From Chloroflexota bacterium (GTDB taxonomy: Bacteria > Chloroflexota > UBA11872), in NCBI GenBank assembly GCA_028874175.1, contig JAPPLN010000100.1:1-44027 (forward strand): a stretch of DNA of 44,027 bases. Reading direction: 5' to 3'. Below the pieces are notes generated by a model. The model was not told where the DNA came from, did not search any database, and saw only the letters and a program-made list of their open reading frames with translations. Below are positions 26,934 to 35,836 of this stretch, in pieces. The position numbers and the translations under genes are program-made. Within the stretch, counting starts at the first letter, position 1. The number at the start of each line of letters is the position of its first letter.

Positions 26934-26969
26934 GCGGGGCTGCTGAGCGGCTATTCCCAGCAGCCCCGC
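26934..26969 (-). terminator. Terminator-like hairpin
   Basis: Arms 26934-26945 and 26958-26969 pair perfectly over 12 bp (GC-rich, ending CTGCTG/CAGCAG) with a 12-base loop. It lies 25 bp beyond the stop of the small secreted-protein gene on the minus strand and 120 bp before moeA. There is no T-run, so it may be a weak terminator or a processing signal. Confidence 0.5.
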
Positions 26970-26993
26970 GGTCCGGCTATGTCGCCCGGGTCC

Positions 26994-27324
26994 TTAGCGA
27001 CGGAATCTCCGGACGATGCCCGACAGCCCGATTACGGCCAGAATCCCGATGATGAAGAATCCAATCGGTCCGAGTCCCATGGGCGATCCCTCCGGGTATT
27101 CGATTCCGCCGGAGCCATCGCCACCACTGATCCGTACGGGATTGCTCATGGCGTCCGTGACCTCGGCCTCGATGGGCAAGGTGGTATCGAGCACCGGGTC
27201 AGTGGGCGGGGGTTGGCCGGAATCCTGCGCGGTGACCGTTGCGCAGAGCCAGGTAGAGCCCGGTGAAGAGGAGCACCGCCATGATGCTGCCGCCGATCAG
27301 AGACCGAACGCTGAAGCGAGGCAT
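26994..27324 (-). pseudogene. Small secreted/membrane protein with an apparent frameshift
   Basis: From the ATG at 27324, which has an AAGAAGG ribosome-binding site, the frame reads a signal-peptide-like start (MPRFSVRSLIGGS, then IMAVLLFTGLYLAL) and stops at 27199. In the next frame, continuing from the same place, comes ATVTAQDSGQPPPTDPVLDTT, a Gly-rich stretch, then GPIGFFIIGILAVIGLSGIV, a membrane span, and a basic tail RRFRR to 26994. Joined with one extra base removed near 27235, this makes a signal peptide, short linker and C-terminal anchor. It could be a real frameshift mutation or a sequencing error. The part from the GTG at 27194 (66 residues) could also be expressed alone. Confidence 0.5.
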
Positions 27325-27397
27325 CGTCGCCTTCTTTCGCTAGGTGAGCCACGTTGCTCACCGGTACGCACCGTAGCTCGCCACCGATGATTCTACA

Positions 27398-27421
27398 AGT
27401 CATATCCTATTTGATATGACT
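27398..27421. promoter_or_regulatory. AT-rich operator-like palindrome
   Basis: AGTCATATC (27398-27406) and GATATGACT (27413-27421) form a perfect 9-bp inverted repeat around six bases. In this GC-rich DNA an AT-rich 24-bp palindrome stands out and looks like a dimeric regulator site. It lies about 75 bp upstream of the small secreted-protein start (27324), where it could control that gene. Confidence 0.5.
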
Positions 27422-27525
27422 ATTTCCAATGTAAGGCTTTTCAATCTGATGCCCCGCGGCTCCCGATCCACCTGGGACATGAGCTCCTGCTTCCGCTCGA
27501 GCGCGGGTCCGCATCGGCCGGACAG

Positions 27526-27631
27526 GTGTTCAGCAGGTTCCCGGCGATGTGTTCACGTCGCACCCCAAAAGTGTTCACTGGCCGGCTCGAATCCGCCCAA
27601 AAGTGTTCACTTTTCCGGCCAATGTGTTCAC
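27526..27631. repeat. Array of five GTGTTCAC boxes
   Basis: GTGTTCAC occurs at 27549, 27571, 27603 and 27624, with GTGTTCAG at 27526. The spacings are 23, 22, 32 and 21 bp, near two or three turns of DNA. The 16-bp unit CCCAAAAGTGTTCACT is exact at 27564 and 27596, and CCGGC(C)(G/A)ATGTGTTCAC occurs at 27541 and 27615. This resembles iterons, a multi-site operator, or the multiple terminal repeats at the ends of IS21-type elements; no transposase or replication gene is next to it. Confidence 0.7.
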
Positions 27632-27940
27632 CGTGACGGGGCGAGGCGCTGGTCGCGCCTGGGTTCCGGCAGCAGGTTGGGGCGGAAGGCGAGGTCCCTC
27701 GGGGGCATCGAATAGCAACGGGAGCGTGCGGGGTTGGGGGATGCGGCCTCGGTTGGGGATCGGGCACGGAAGGAAGTCGAGATTCCTCAGCGGACTTCGG
27801 AATGACAGCAGGGGCGAGGCGGCGCTGGGGATGGCGGATGCCGGCAATGACGGCACTGCCAGCAACGCCGGCGAGGACGGCGGCGTCAAGAACGTGGCGG
27901 CTCGCCGGATCGGCGCGACCCGTCGCCGGCGCCGGAGCGT
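27632..27940. other. Intergenic stretch, no gene seen
   Basis: Frames exist on both strands here, but they are Pro/Arg/Ser-rich and without recognisable domains, as expected from reading GC-rich non-coding DNA. Two loosely similar segments (GAGGTCCCTCGG near 27690 and GAGATTCCTCAG near 27779) may be old repeats. Nothing else is supported. Confidence 0.5.
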
Positions 27941-27943
27941 CCG

Positions 27944-27949
27944 TATAAT
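27944..27949 (+). promoter_or_regulatory. Consensus -10 box
   Basis: TATAAT is found 33 bp before the GTG start at 27982. No good -35 is visible at the right distance, so it is a probable but incomplete promoter for the small hypothetical gene. Confidence 0.4.
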
Positions 27950-27981
27950 CGCCGGACATCCCCGCCACGTCTTGGATTGCC

Positions 27982-28257
27982 GTGTCATCCGATCCCCCCG
28001 CGACCGACGACCGCGAGATCACGTACATCGAATTCGACGACATCGAGATTGAGGTCAGCGTCTGGAAGGGCATGGCGGGCTGGAACGCCAATGCCGTGAT
28101 TGACGGGCGCGACTACCGCGCCATGGGCGGGGCAACCCGCGAGGACGCGTTGACGCGGCTCAGACAGTCGCTCCAATTCAGCACCGAGGCCACGTTTGCC
28201 CTGGGCATCAAGAACCGACGCTACTGGTCGCCGAATCCGTATTGGAAGGGGCGCTAG
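27982..28257 (+). CDS. Small conserved-looking hypothetical protein
   Basis: A 91-residue, soluble, acidic-then-mixed protein beginning with GTG. It has alternating strand-like segments (REITYIEFDDIEIEVSVWKG, then GWNANAVIDGRDYRAMGG) followed by a helix with REDALTRLRQSL, a layout like small HicB-type or DUF1902-type alpha/beta folds, though no family can be assigned. It stands alone between the repeat array and groEL. Confidence 0.6.
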   Translation: MSSDPPATDDREITYIEFDDIEIEVSVWKGMAGWNANAVIDGRDYRAMGGATREDALTRLRQSLQFSTEATFALGIKNRRYWSPNPYWKGR

Positions 28258-28428
28258 CGGGGCCGACGCAGCGCCCGATGGGCTGATTTCCCTGGGTGGC
28301 TGCTGGACGAGTTTGGTGCTACGGCTGCTCTCTTTTGCCAATTCCGGGGCGTCGCTGCGCTACAATTGCCAGCCGAATGACGGCGCGCCGCAGCGCGCCG
28401 CTGGGCGCGCTCCGCCCCTACCAATTGA

Positions 28429-30168
<1,740 letters not shown>

Positions 30169-30190
30169 CCCACACCGCACACGAAACACT

Positions 30191-30223
30191 CAAGCCCCGC
30201 CCGCCATCGGCCGGCGGGGCTTG
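30191..30223 (+). terminator. Terminator hairpin after groEL
   Basis: CAAGCCCCGCC (30191-30201) and GGCGGGGCTTG (30213-30223) form an 11-bp perfect stem with an 11-base loop, 22 bp beyond the groEL stop. Only a short T-rich stretch follows, but strength and position make termination likely. Confidence 0.7.
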
Positions 30224-30273
30224 TTGCGTCAGGCGGTTGGTTTGGGGGTCACTTTGACTTGTGATCCGCAAAG

Positions 30274-30330
30274 ACCCTTGTATGTTCCCAGGGCCTCGGA
30301 AGGTCCAAGGCCCTGGGAACATACAAGGGT
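30274..30330. repeat. Perfect 23-bp inverted repeat (large hairpin)
   Basis: Arms 30274-30296 and 30308-30330 are exact reverse complements (CCTTGTATGTTCCCAGGGCCT at the core), with an 11-base centre. The element is not coding and has no T-run after it. It looks like a palindromic REP/MITE-type element or a protein-binding site. It lies 106 bp after groEL and 85 bp before the DUF3054 gene. Confidence 0.85.
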
Positions 30331-30414
30331 TGAGTGAGGGTGGCTGCCGCCACCGGCAACCATGCAACGTCAGCAGCAACCACCGCACCCCGGCGACGCG
30401 CCTGCTTCCCGCGT

Positions 30415-30822
30415 ATGAAGAACCTGACCGACCGCAAAAGAAACACCCTCGTCGCCTTCGCCGTCCTGGGCGACGCGCTCGTGTTCGTGCTGTTCATCGT
30501 CTTGGCGCCGGTCGAGCACGGGATGGTTCAGATCGAAGCCTTAGGCCGCACCGCCCTGCCGTTTGCGGGCGTCTGGTTCGTCGCATCGCCCTGGCTCGGC
30601 GCCTTTCGCATCTCCACCCTCACCTGCTGGCGTTTGGCCGTCTGGCGCATTCCCTTCATCTGGCTCGGCTGCGGCGTCGTGGCCGTCATGCTGCGCGTCT
30701 GGTTCACCGACCGCACCTTCTCCTGGGCCTTTACCCTCGCCTCCATCACCCTCGTCGCCGCCATGCTCCTCGCCTGGCGCGCACTCCTGTTCGTGGTCGC
30801 CCGGCGAATCAGTCGGGTCTAG
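30415..30822 (+). CDS. DUF3054-like membrane protein
   Basis: A 135-residue protein with four membrane spans: LVAFAVLGDALVFVLFIVLAP (about 11-31), LPFAGVWFVASPWLGAF (about 48-64), IPFIWLGCGVVAVMLRVWF (about 79-97) and FTLASITLVAAMLLAWRALLF (about 105-125). The GDA in the first span, the PF..W in the second and the overall length fit DUF3054 proteins, whose function is unknown. The ATG at 30415 is chosen over an upstream in-frame GTG (30334) because the latter would begin beside the hairpin element and add an unstructured stretch. Confidence 0.7.
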   Translation: MKNLTDRKRNTLVAFAVLGDALVFVLFIVLAPVEHGMVQIEALGRTALPFAGVWFVASPWLGAFRISTLTCWRLAVWRIPFIWLGCGVVAVMLRVWFTDRTFSWAFTLASITLVAAMLLAWRALLFVVARRISRV

Positions 30823-30868
30823 GATTGATCGCGCCGAGAGTGGGGCCGAGCACGACGAGAACGTTCAC

Positions 30869-32335
30869 GTGTCCAATGTCGATCCGCTGAACCTGCTGCT
30901 CATCACATCCGACCAGCACCGGCGCAGCGCGGCCGGCTGCTACGGCCATTCGCTGGCGCATACGCCCAACCTGGACGGGCTGGCCGATCGCGGCGTCCGC
31001 TTCGACGCCGCCTACTGCAACTTCCCCATCTGCGTGCCGTCGCGCGCCAGCCTGGCTACGGGCCGCTACGCCCACGAGCTCGGAGTCTGGGACAACGCCG
31101 CGCCCTACACCGGCCAGCGACCCAGCTGGGGCCACCGCTTGGTCGAGCGCGGCCACCCGGTGACCACCATCGGCAAGCTGCACTTCCGGCGCCCCGACGA
31201 CGACACCGGGTTTCCCGACCAGCGCATTCCCATGCACGTCAAGGAGGGCGTGGGCGACCTCTACGGCTCGCTGCGGCCGGACGTCCCGCGCCAACGCAAC
31301 TACCTCAACACCGCCGCCAATCCGAGCGTCGGGGAGTCCGAGTACATGCGCTACGACGCCGCCACCACCCGCCAGGCCATCGACTGGCTGGCAACCGATG
31401 CCCAACGACACACCTCGCCCTGGTGCCTGTGGGTCTCCTACACGCTGCCGCACTCACCCTTCGTCGCCTCCGCGGAGGACATCGCCAGGTATCCGCTGGA
31501 GGACATGGAGTTGCCCATCAACTTCCGCTCCGCGGACTGGCCGCGTCACCCGCACACCGACTACATCCGCGAACAGCGCATCCAGTCGCCGGACGAAGAA
31601 CTCGACGAGACATTGGTTCGGCGCACCATCGCCACCTACTTGGCCATGTGCACCTACCTGGATCGCCAGATCGGATCGGTGCTGGAGGCGCTGAACCAGC
31701 TGGGACTAGGAAGCACCACCCGCGTCATTTACACCAGCGACCACGGCGAGATGCTGGGTGACCACGGCATGTGGGGCAAGAACCTGATGTACGAGGGCGC
31801 CTCAGCCGTGCCGTTCTTGATGGCGGGACCCGACATTGCCCCAGGCCGGGTCGTGCCTCAGCCCGTCTCGCTGGTCGACCTGTTTCCGACGATCGTCGAG
31901 GGAGTGGGCGCGCCGCTGGCCGACCAGGACGCCGACCTTTCCGGCATGTCCCTATGGCCCGCCGCCCACGGCGACCCGCTGCCCGACCGCACGGTCTTCG
32001 CCGAGTACCACGCCTCGGGTTGCCGCGAAGCCATGTACATGCTGCGCGACGGGACCCACAAGTACGTTCACCACGTCGGCGATCCGCCCCAGCTCTTCGA
32101 CCTCTCCGCCGACCCGGACGAGACACGGGACCTGGCGACCGATCCGAAGTCGGGCCTGCTGCTCGAACGATTCGAACGACACCTCCGGACTGTCGTGGAT
32201 CCGGAGGCAGTCGACCGCGCCGCCAAGGCCGACCAGGCGCGACGCGTCCAGGCCGGCGGCGGCCTTGAGCTCATCAGCCGGCGCGGCCCAATCGCTGGCG
32301 GCACTCCCGCCCCCAATCAGTTCAGGGAAGGCTGA
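30869..32335 (+). CDS. Type I sulfatase (formylglycine-dependent)
   Basis: A 488-residue arylsulfatase-superfamily protein that cleaves sulfate esters. The N-terminal metal motif LLITSDQHRRS, the catalytic CVPSRASLATGR (Cys is modified to formylglycine), TIGKLHFR, LWVSYTLPHSPF, and YTSDHGEMLGDHGMWGK for the second metal Asp/His are present, and the late domain carries FAEYHASG. No signal peptide is seen, so a cytoplasmic place is likely. A 102-residue upstream extension to 30563 is only a shadow of the DUF3054 gene; GTG at 30869 begins the fold. No modifying enzyme (FGE or anSME) is nearby. It overlaps the convergent GT2 gene by 19 bp. Confidence 0.92.
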   Translation: MSNVDPLNLLLITSDQHRRSAAGCYGHSLAHTPNLDGLADRGVRFDAAYCNFPICVPSRASLATGRYAHELGVWDNAAPYTGQRPSWGHRLVERGHPVTTIGKLHFRRPDDDTGFPDQRIPMHVKEGVGDLYGSLRPDVPRQRNYLNTAANPSVGESEYMRYDAATTRQAIDWLATDAQRHTSPWCLWVSYTLPHSPFVASAEDIARYPLEDMELPINFRSADWPRHPHTDYIREQRIQSPDEELDETLVRRTIATYLAMCTYLDRQIGSVLEALNQLGLGSTTRVIYTSDHGEMLGDHGMWGKNLMYEGASAVPFLMAGPDIAPGRVVPQPVSLVDLFPTIVEGVGAPLADQDADLSGMSLWPAAHGDPLPDRTVFAEYHASGCREAMYMLRDGTHKYVHHVGDPPQLFDLSADPDETRDLATDPKSGLLLERFERHLRTVVDPEAVDRAAKADQARRVQAGGGLELISRRGPIAGGTPAPNQFREG

Positions 32336-33456
32336 ATGGTGCGTCTTGCGTCACGTTCGTCGCGCGCCGGCGACCAGGCGTCGATCGGCCGTCGGGTGAC
32401 GAAACGTGCCAAGCCGGCCAGTGCCGCAAGATTCGCCAGCAGGGCATAACGTATCCATGCCACGAGGCGGCCTCCCACTGGGAGCGCCGCTACGAGGACA
32501 AGGCACGACGACCGGACCGGGCGTCGCGCCGGTGAGAGCGGTAACGCGAGCAGCGCAAGACCGGCTGCCATCACCAACGGCGTGGCGATGCGCAACAGCT
32601 TGTGGCCGACGAGCTTCCACCAAAGGTCACCGCGCGTATCGCAAAGAACTCCCGGCAGGCTCTCCAGCGCGAATAGCGCTCCCGAGGTCGTTCGGGTTCT
32701 GGCCGTGAAACCCTGGCTGACACCTGGAGACGGTGCTTCAGTCGCTCGGGCCCGTGGCGCGAAGACGATACGTCCGCCCGCCCGAGTGGCTCGAAGCGAG
32801 ATCAGCAGATCGTCCGCCGCGCCGGCGCAGGCCGTCGCGTCAACACCTGTCGCGCGGACCGCATACAGGGCGCCGTCGGCTCCGGCGATGGAGCCGCTGG
32901 CGCTTTCAACGGCGCGGAGCCAGCGTTCATATCGCCAGTACACCGCTTCGGGACCGTCGCTAATGTGCTTGGCCCCCGAGACTGCGGCTACGGATGGGTC
33001 GGCCAAGGGAGCAACGAGGTGGCGGAGCGCGTCGCGTTCGAGCAGCACATTGGCGTCGGTGAACGCGATGATCTCGCCGCGCGCATGCGGAAGCGCCGCG
33101 CGGATGGCGGCCAGTTTCCCCCTTTGGCGAGGCAATTCGATGACCTGGAGGCGTTCATCACGGGCCGCGCGGGCAGCGTCCGCCGTGTCGTCGGTGCAAC
33201 CGTCGCAGACAACGATGCATGTGTATTTGCCAGGTGCGTAATCCTGTTCAAAAACATTGCGGACTTTCGCGCCGATCAGCTCTGCCTCGTTATGCGCGGC
33301 GATCACGACTGTGACGAATGGTCGGTGGTTTGGGTCAGTGACGTGTGGACGGGGCCGAAGGATTGCCGCCGCCCAGACCAGCGCGGGATAGCCGGCGTAG
33401 GCGGCTACGGGAACACCGACCAAAGCGCCAAGCCCTAGTAGCTGGCGGATGTTCAC
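32317..33456 (-). CDS. Glycosyltransferase family 2 with membrane spans
   Basis: A 379-residue enzyme with an N-terminal membrane anchor (GALVGVPVAAYAGYPALVWAA, about 9-29), a GT2 catalytic domain (VTVVIAAHNEAELIGAKVRN at about 48; VVCDGCTDDTADAAR; FTDANVLLERDAL with the DxN/D metal site; ADDLLISLRATRAGGRIV) and two to three spans in the last 110 residues. Such polymerase- or ligase-like GT2 proteins act at the inner membrane in glycan assembly. The GTG at 33456 overlaps the stop of the preceding gene as GTGA (33453-33456), so it is coupled. Last gene of the glycan operon. Confidence 0.86.
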   Translation of the reverse strand: MNIRQLLGLGALVGVPVAAYAGYPALVWAAAILRPRPHVTDPNHRPFVTVVIAAHNEAELIGAKVRNVFEQDYAPGKYTCIVVCDGCTDDTADAARAARDERLQVIELPRQRGKLAAIRAALPHARGEIIAFTDANVLLERDALRHLVAPLADPSVAAVSGAKHISDGPEAVYWRYERWLRAVESASGSIAGADGALYAVRATGVDATACAGAADDLLISLRATRAGGRIVFAPRARATEAPSPGVSQGFTARTRTTSGALFALESLPGVLCDTRGDLWWKLVGHKLLRIATPLVMAAGLALLALPLSPARRPVRSSCLVLVAALPVGGRLVAWIRYALLANLAALAGLARFVTRRPIDAWSPARDERDARRTIQPSLN

Positions 33457-34757
33457 TCGGTGACCTGGGTTTCTCGTGGCAGACGGCCGCAGGCAAGACC
33501 AAGGCCGAGTACCAGCCAGAACGGTAAACCGCCGCGCGCTCCGGGCGCGATGGTATCGGTAAGGCCGTACACGAAGAAGGCAAGCAGTGAGCCTGCCAGG
33601 CCGACCGCAAGCAACTGGAGTGAACTGTCTCTGGAATCTCGCGCAGTGAGGATCAGGCCACGCACGACGAGCGCAATCAGAAGGCCCAGAAGGAAGCTCC
33701 CGGGAAGGCCGAGGTCCAGCAGCGCCTGCAGCACGAAGTTGTGGGCGTGGGGAATGTGCGGGGCGACTGAGGCGCCGATGTCGGGAAAGGCGGCTTTGAG
33801 GACGAGCGGGAACTGGCCGGGTCCAACGCCGGTGTAGAGATATTCGCCGATCAGCAGAACGCTGGCTGCCCAAATCCGGAGGCGGCCGGTCAGGGTGTCG
33901 GTGGTGGAGTCGAGCGGCGCCAGCCAGGTGCTTGCAACGGCTGCTATCAGGAGCAAGAGGCCCAAGCCGAGCGCCACGTGCAGCGCCGTTCGGCCCATTG
34001 GACGCCGTCGCAGCCACGCTGAATGGCCAATCCGCCACCAGCCCACAAGGGTCAGGCCCAGCAGCGCACCCACGTAGGCGCTGCGCGACTGGGTGAGAAG
34101 GAGGACGGTTATGGCCAACGCCACAGTTACGGCAGCGAGCCTTCGGACGTTTCTGCCTCTTCCGGTTTCGTCCAGTGACAGAGCCAGTACCAGCGGTGCC
34201 AGCAGGGCCAGCGCGCCGCCGATCTGATTCGGCCCGATGCCGCCAATGCGACCGCCGTGATCCACCACGCGTGGTCCCGCGGGGAGCACGGTGTAGATGC
34301 CGTCCAGCGGTAGAAGCTTGCGCTGCGGCCACTCGGTCAGAAACAGCGCGGCGAGCACGACCAATAAAGTTATGCCAACGGCGAGGCCGAGCCACTGAGT
34401 ACGAAGCCTGGCTGCGGAGATGGGGTCCGAACCGATGACGTACACCAAGGACAACCCCAGAAGTACCCCAAAAAGCTTTGGGGCCGCGGTCCGCCAGTCA
34501 CTGACCGCCAGAGCGGTAACCGCAATCCACAGTGCGCCGGCAAGCAGCAGTCCGTCGCTACCGTGCGGCCCAACGGGCATTCGCAATACGCGCCGCACGA
34601 CCAGAAGCGTCGGCAGGAGCGCGAGGGCGAAGCCTCCGGGGAGTCCGGCGAACCAGATGGCCGGCGCCGCGCCAAGCAGGATCAGTGGTCCCGCCGTGTC
34701 AACGTACGCCGCCAGCCGAGACCTCTGGGACTGTCCGAGGCTCACACGGCCCTCCAC
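33453..34757 (-). CDS. O-antigen ligase/polymerase-like (Wzy/WaaL) membrane protein
   Basis: A 434-residue protein with about eleven membrane spans and the Wzy_C pattern: a periplasmic loop with GRLRIWAASVLLIGEYLYTG and GPGQFPLVLKAAFP, then the PHAHNFVLQALLDLGLPG signature (about 325-342). Members polymerise or ligate lipid-linked sugar units on the outer face. If the host lacks an outer membrane, it would more likely act in polymerisation or attach glycan to another carrier. It starts 11 bp after the epimerase gene and its TGA overlaps the GT2 start. Confidence 0.84.
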   Translation of the reverse strand: MEGRVSLGQSQRSRLAAYVDTAGPLILLGAAPAIWFAGLPGGFALALLPTLLVVRRVLRMPVGPHGSDGLLLAGALWIAVTALAVSDWRTAAPKLFGVLLGLSLVYVIGSDPISAARLRTQWLGLAVGITLLVVLAALFLTEWPQRKLLPLDGIYTVLPAGPRVVDHGGRIGGIGPNQIGGALALLAPLVLALSLDETGRGRNVRRLAAVTVALAITVLLLTQSRSAYVGALLGLTLVGWWRIGHSAWLRRRPMGRTALHVALGLGLLLLIAAVASTWLAPLDSTTDTLTGRLRIWAASVLLIGEYLYTGVGPGQFPLVLKAAFPDIGASVAPHIPHAHNFVLQALLDLGLPGSFLLGLLIALVVRGLILTARDSRDSSLQLLAVGLAGSLLAFFVYGLTDTIAPGARGGLPFWLVLGLGLACGRLPRETQVTE

Positions 34758-34768
34758 ACCTGTCGTCG

Positions 34769-35836
34769 CTAGCGCTCCGTGAGGCGGTGCGCTAGGCGGG
34801 CAGCAACGTCGTTCCGGCAGCGGTTGTTGACGTACCAGTCGATGGTTGCGCGTAGTCCGTCTTCAAAGCGGACGCGGGGTGTCCAGTTCAGCCGCCGTTC
34901 GGCGAACGAGGGGTCCGCGACTCGATTCATGGGCCCGGTGGGCATGTCCCGGCGCAGGCGGATCTCAGGCCGGTGTCCCATCACTTTCAGCACCTGCCGT
35001 ACGGCGTCGATGACGCGGATGCGCTCGCGGGTGCCCAGGTTGATGGCGCGGGCGTCGTCGATATGGGTGGCGGCCAGGAGGGTTCCGTCGACGATGTCGC
35101 TGACGAACGTCCAGTTACGTACCTGGCGGCCGGATCCCCAGACCTCGAACGGATTCTGGCGAATGAAGGCGCGGGCGATCATGGCCATGACCGCGTGGTT
35201 CTCGTGGCCGCGTGGCCCGTAGACGGTGAAGTAGCGGCAGCTCACCGACTTCAGGCCGTGGTCCCGGTACAGGGCCCGGAGGGTGAGCTCGCCCATGAGC
35301 TTGGCCCAGCCGTACATGTTGTCGGCGTCGTAGGGCGGGCCGACCTGGTCTTCGGTGAGAAACAGCCGTTTTGTTGGGTCGGTCTGCAGATGGCTCGGAT
35401 AGACGCAACCGGACGAGGCGTAGACAACCTTTTCGACGCCAGCGAGACGGCAGCCCCGGAAAACGACGCCGTCCAGCAGAAGGTTCATGGCGCAGGCGGC
35501 CTGGTGGAGTTCCACATAGCCGCGGCCGCCGTGATTGGCGGCGAGGTGAAAGACGGTGTGCATGCCGGCGACGGCTTCCGCTGCGACACGAGGGTCCAAG
35601 AGATCGGCCTGCGCGAACTCGATGGCGCCGGAGTCGACGTGGCGGCCGATGTTGACGAGCGTGCCGCTGCTGAGATCGTCGACCACGCGAACCTGCGCTC
35701 CGACCGCGACCAGCGCGTCGACCAGGTGCGATCCGATGAACGAGGCGCCGCCGGTAACCAGTACAGAGCGGCCGACAAATGCCCGGACTACCCCCTGGGA
35801 ACGGCCGTCCTGGTCGCTTACGGACCGAACCTTCAT
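34769..35836 (-). CDS. NAD-dependent nucleotide-sugar epimerase/dehydratase
   Basis: A 355-residue extended short-chain dehydrogenase. It has VTGGASFIGSHLVDAL (Rossmann motif), VVDDLSSG (acid that selects NAD), FHLAANHGG, YASSGCVYP, the catalytic YGWAK (Tyr/Lys, about 180) and a WGSGRQVRNWTFVSDIVDGTL substrate region. The layout is that of nucleotide-sugar epimerases such as GDP-mannose or UDP-glucose 4-epimerase types; the sugar is unknown. A longer frame to 36028 is only a shadow. The ATG at 35836 overlaps the glycosyltransferase stop as ATGA (35833-35836). It supplies an activated sugar to the operon. Confidence 0.87.
   Translation of the reverse strand: MKVRSVSDQDGRSQGVVRAFVGRSVLVTGGASFIGSHLVDALVAVGAQVRVVDDLSSGTLVNIGRHVDSGAIEFAQADLLDPRVAAEAVAGMHTVFHLAANHGGRGYVELHQAACAMNLLLDGVVFRGCRLAGVEKVVYASSGCVYPSHLQTDPTKRLFLTEDQVGPPYDADNMYGWAKLMGELTLRALYRDHGLKSVSCRYFTVYGPRGHENHAVMAMIARAFIRQNPFEVWGSGRQVRNWTFVSDIVDGTLLAATHIDDARAINLGTRERIRVIDAVRQVLKVMGHRPEIRLRRDMPTGPMNRVADPSFAERRLNWTPRVRFEDGLRATIDWYVNNRCRNDVAARLAHRLTER

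Noticed and set aside
27441..28091. Open frames on both strands across the repeat array
   Set aside because: Pro/Arg/Ser-rich with no domain; they run through the repeat boxes and overlap each other.
28335..28366. TTGCCA...TACAAT as a groEL promoter
   Set aside because: The spacer is 20 bp, too long for a confident sigma70 promoter; a real promoter may lie here but cannot be supported.
30249..30497. Similar peptides (PLYVPRA and RPWEHTRV) encoded on both strands
   Set aside because: They are a by-product of the 23-bp inverted repeat, not a conserved protein.
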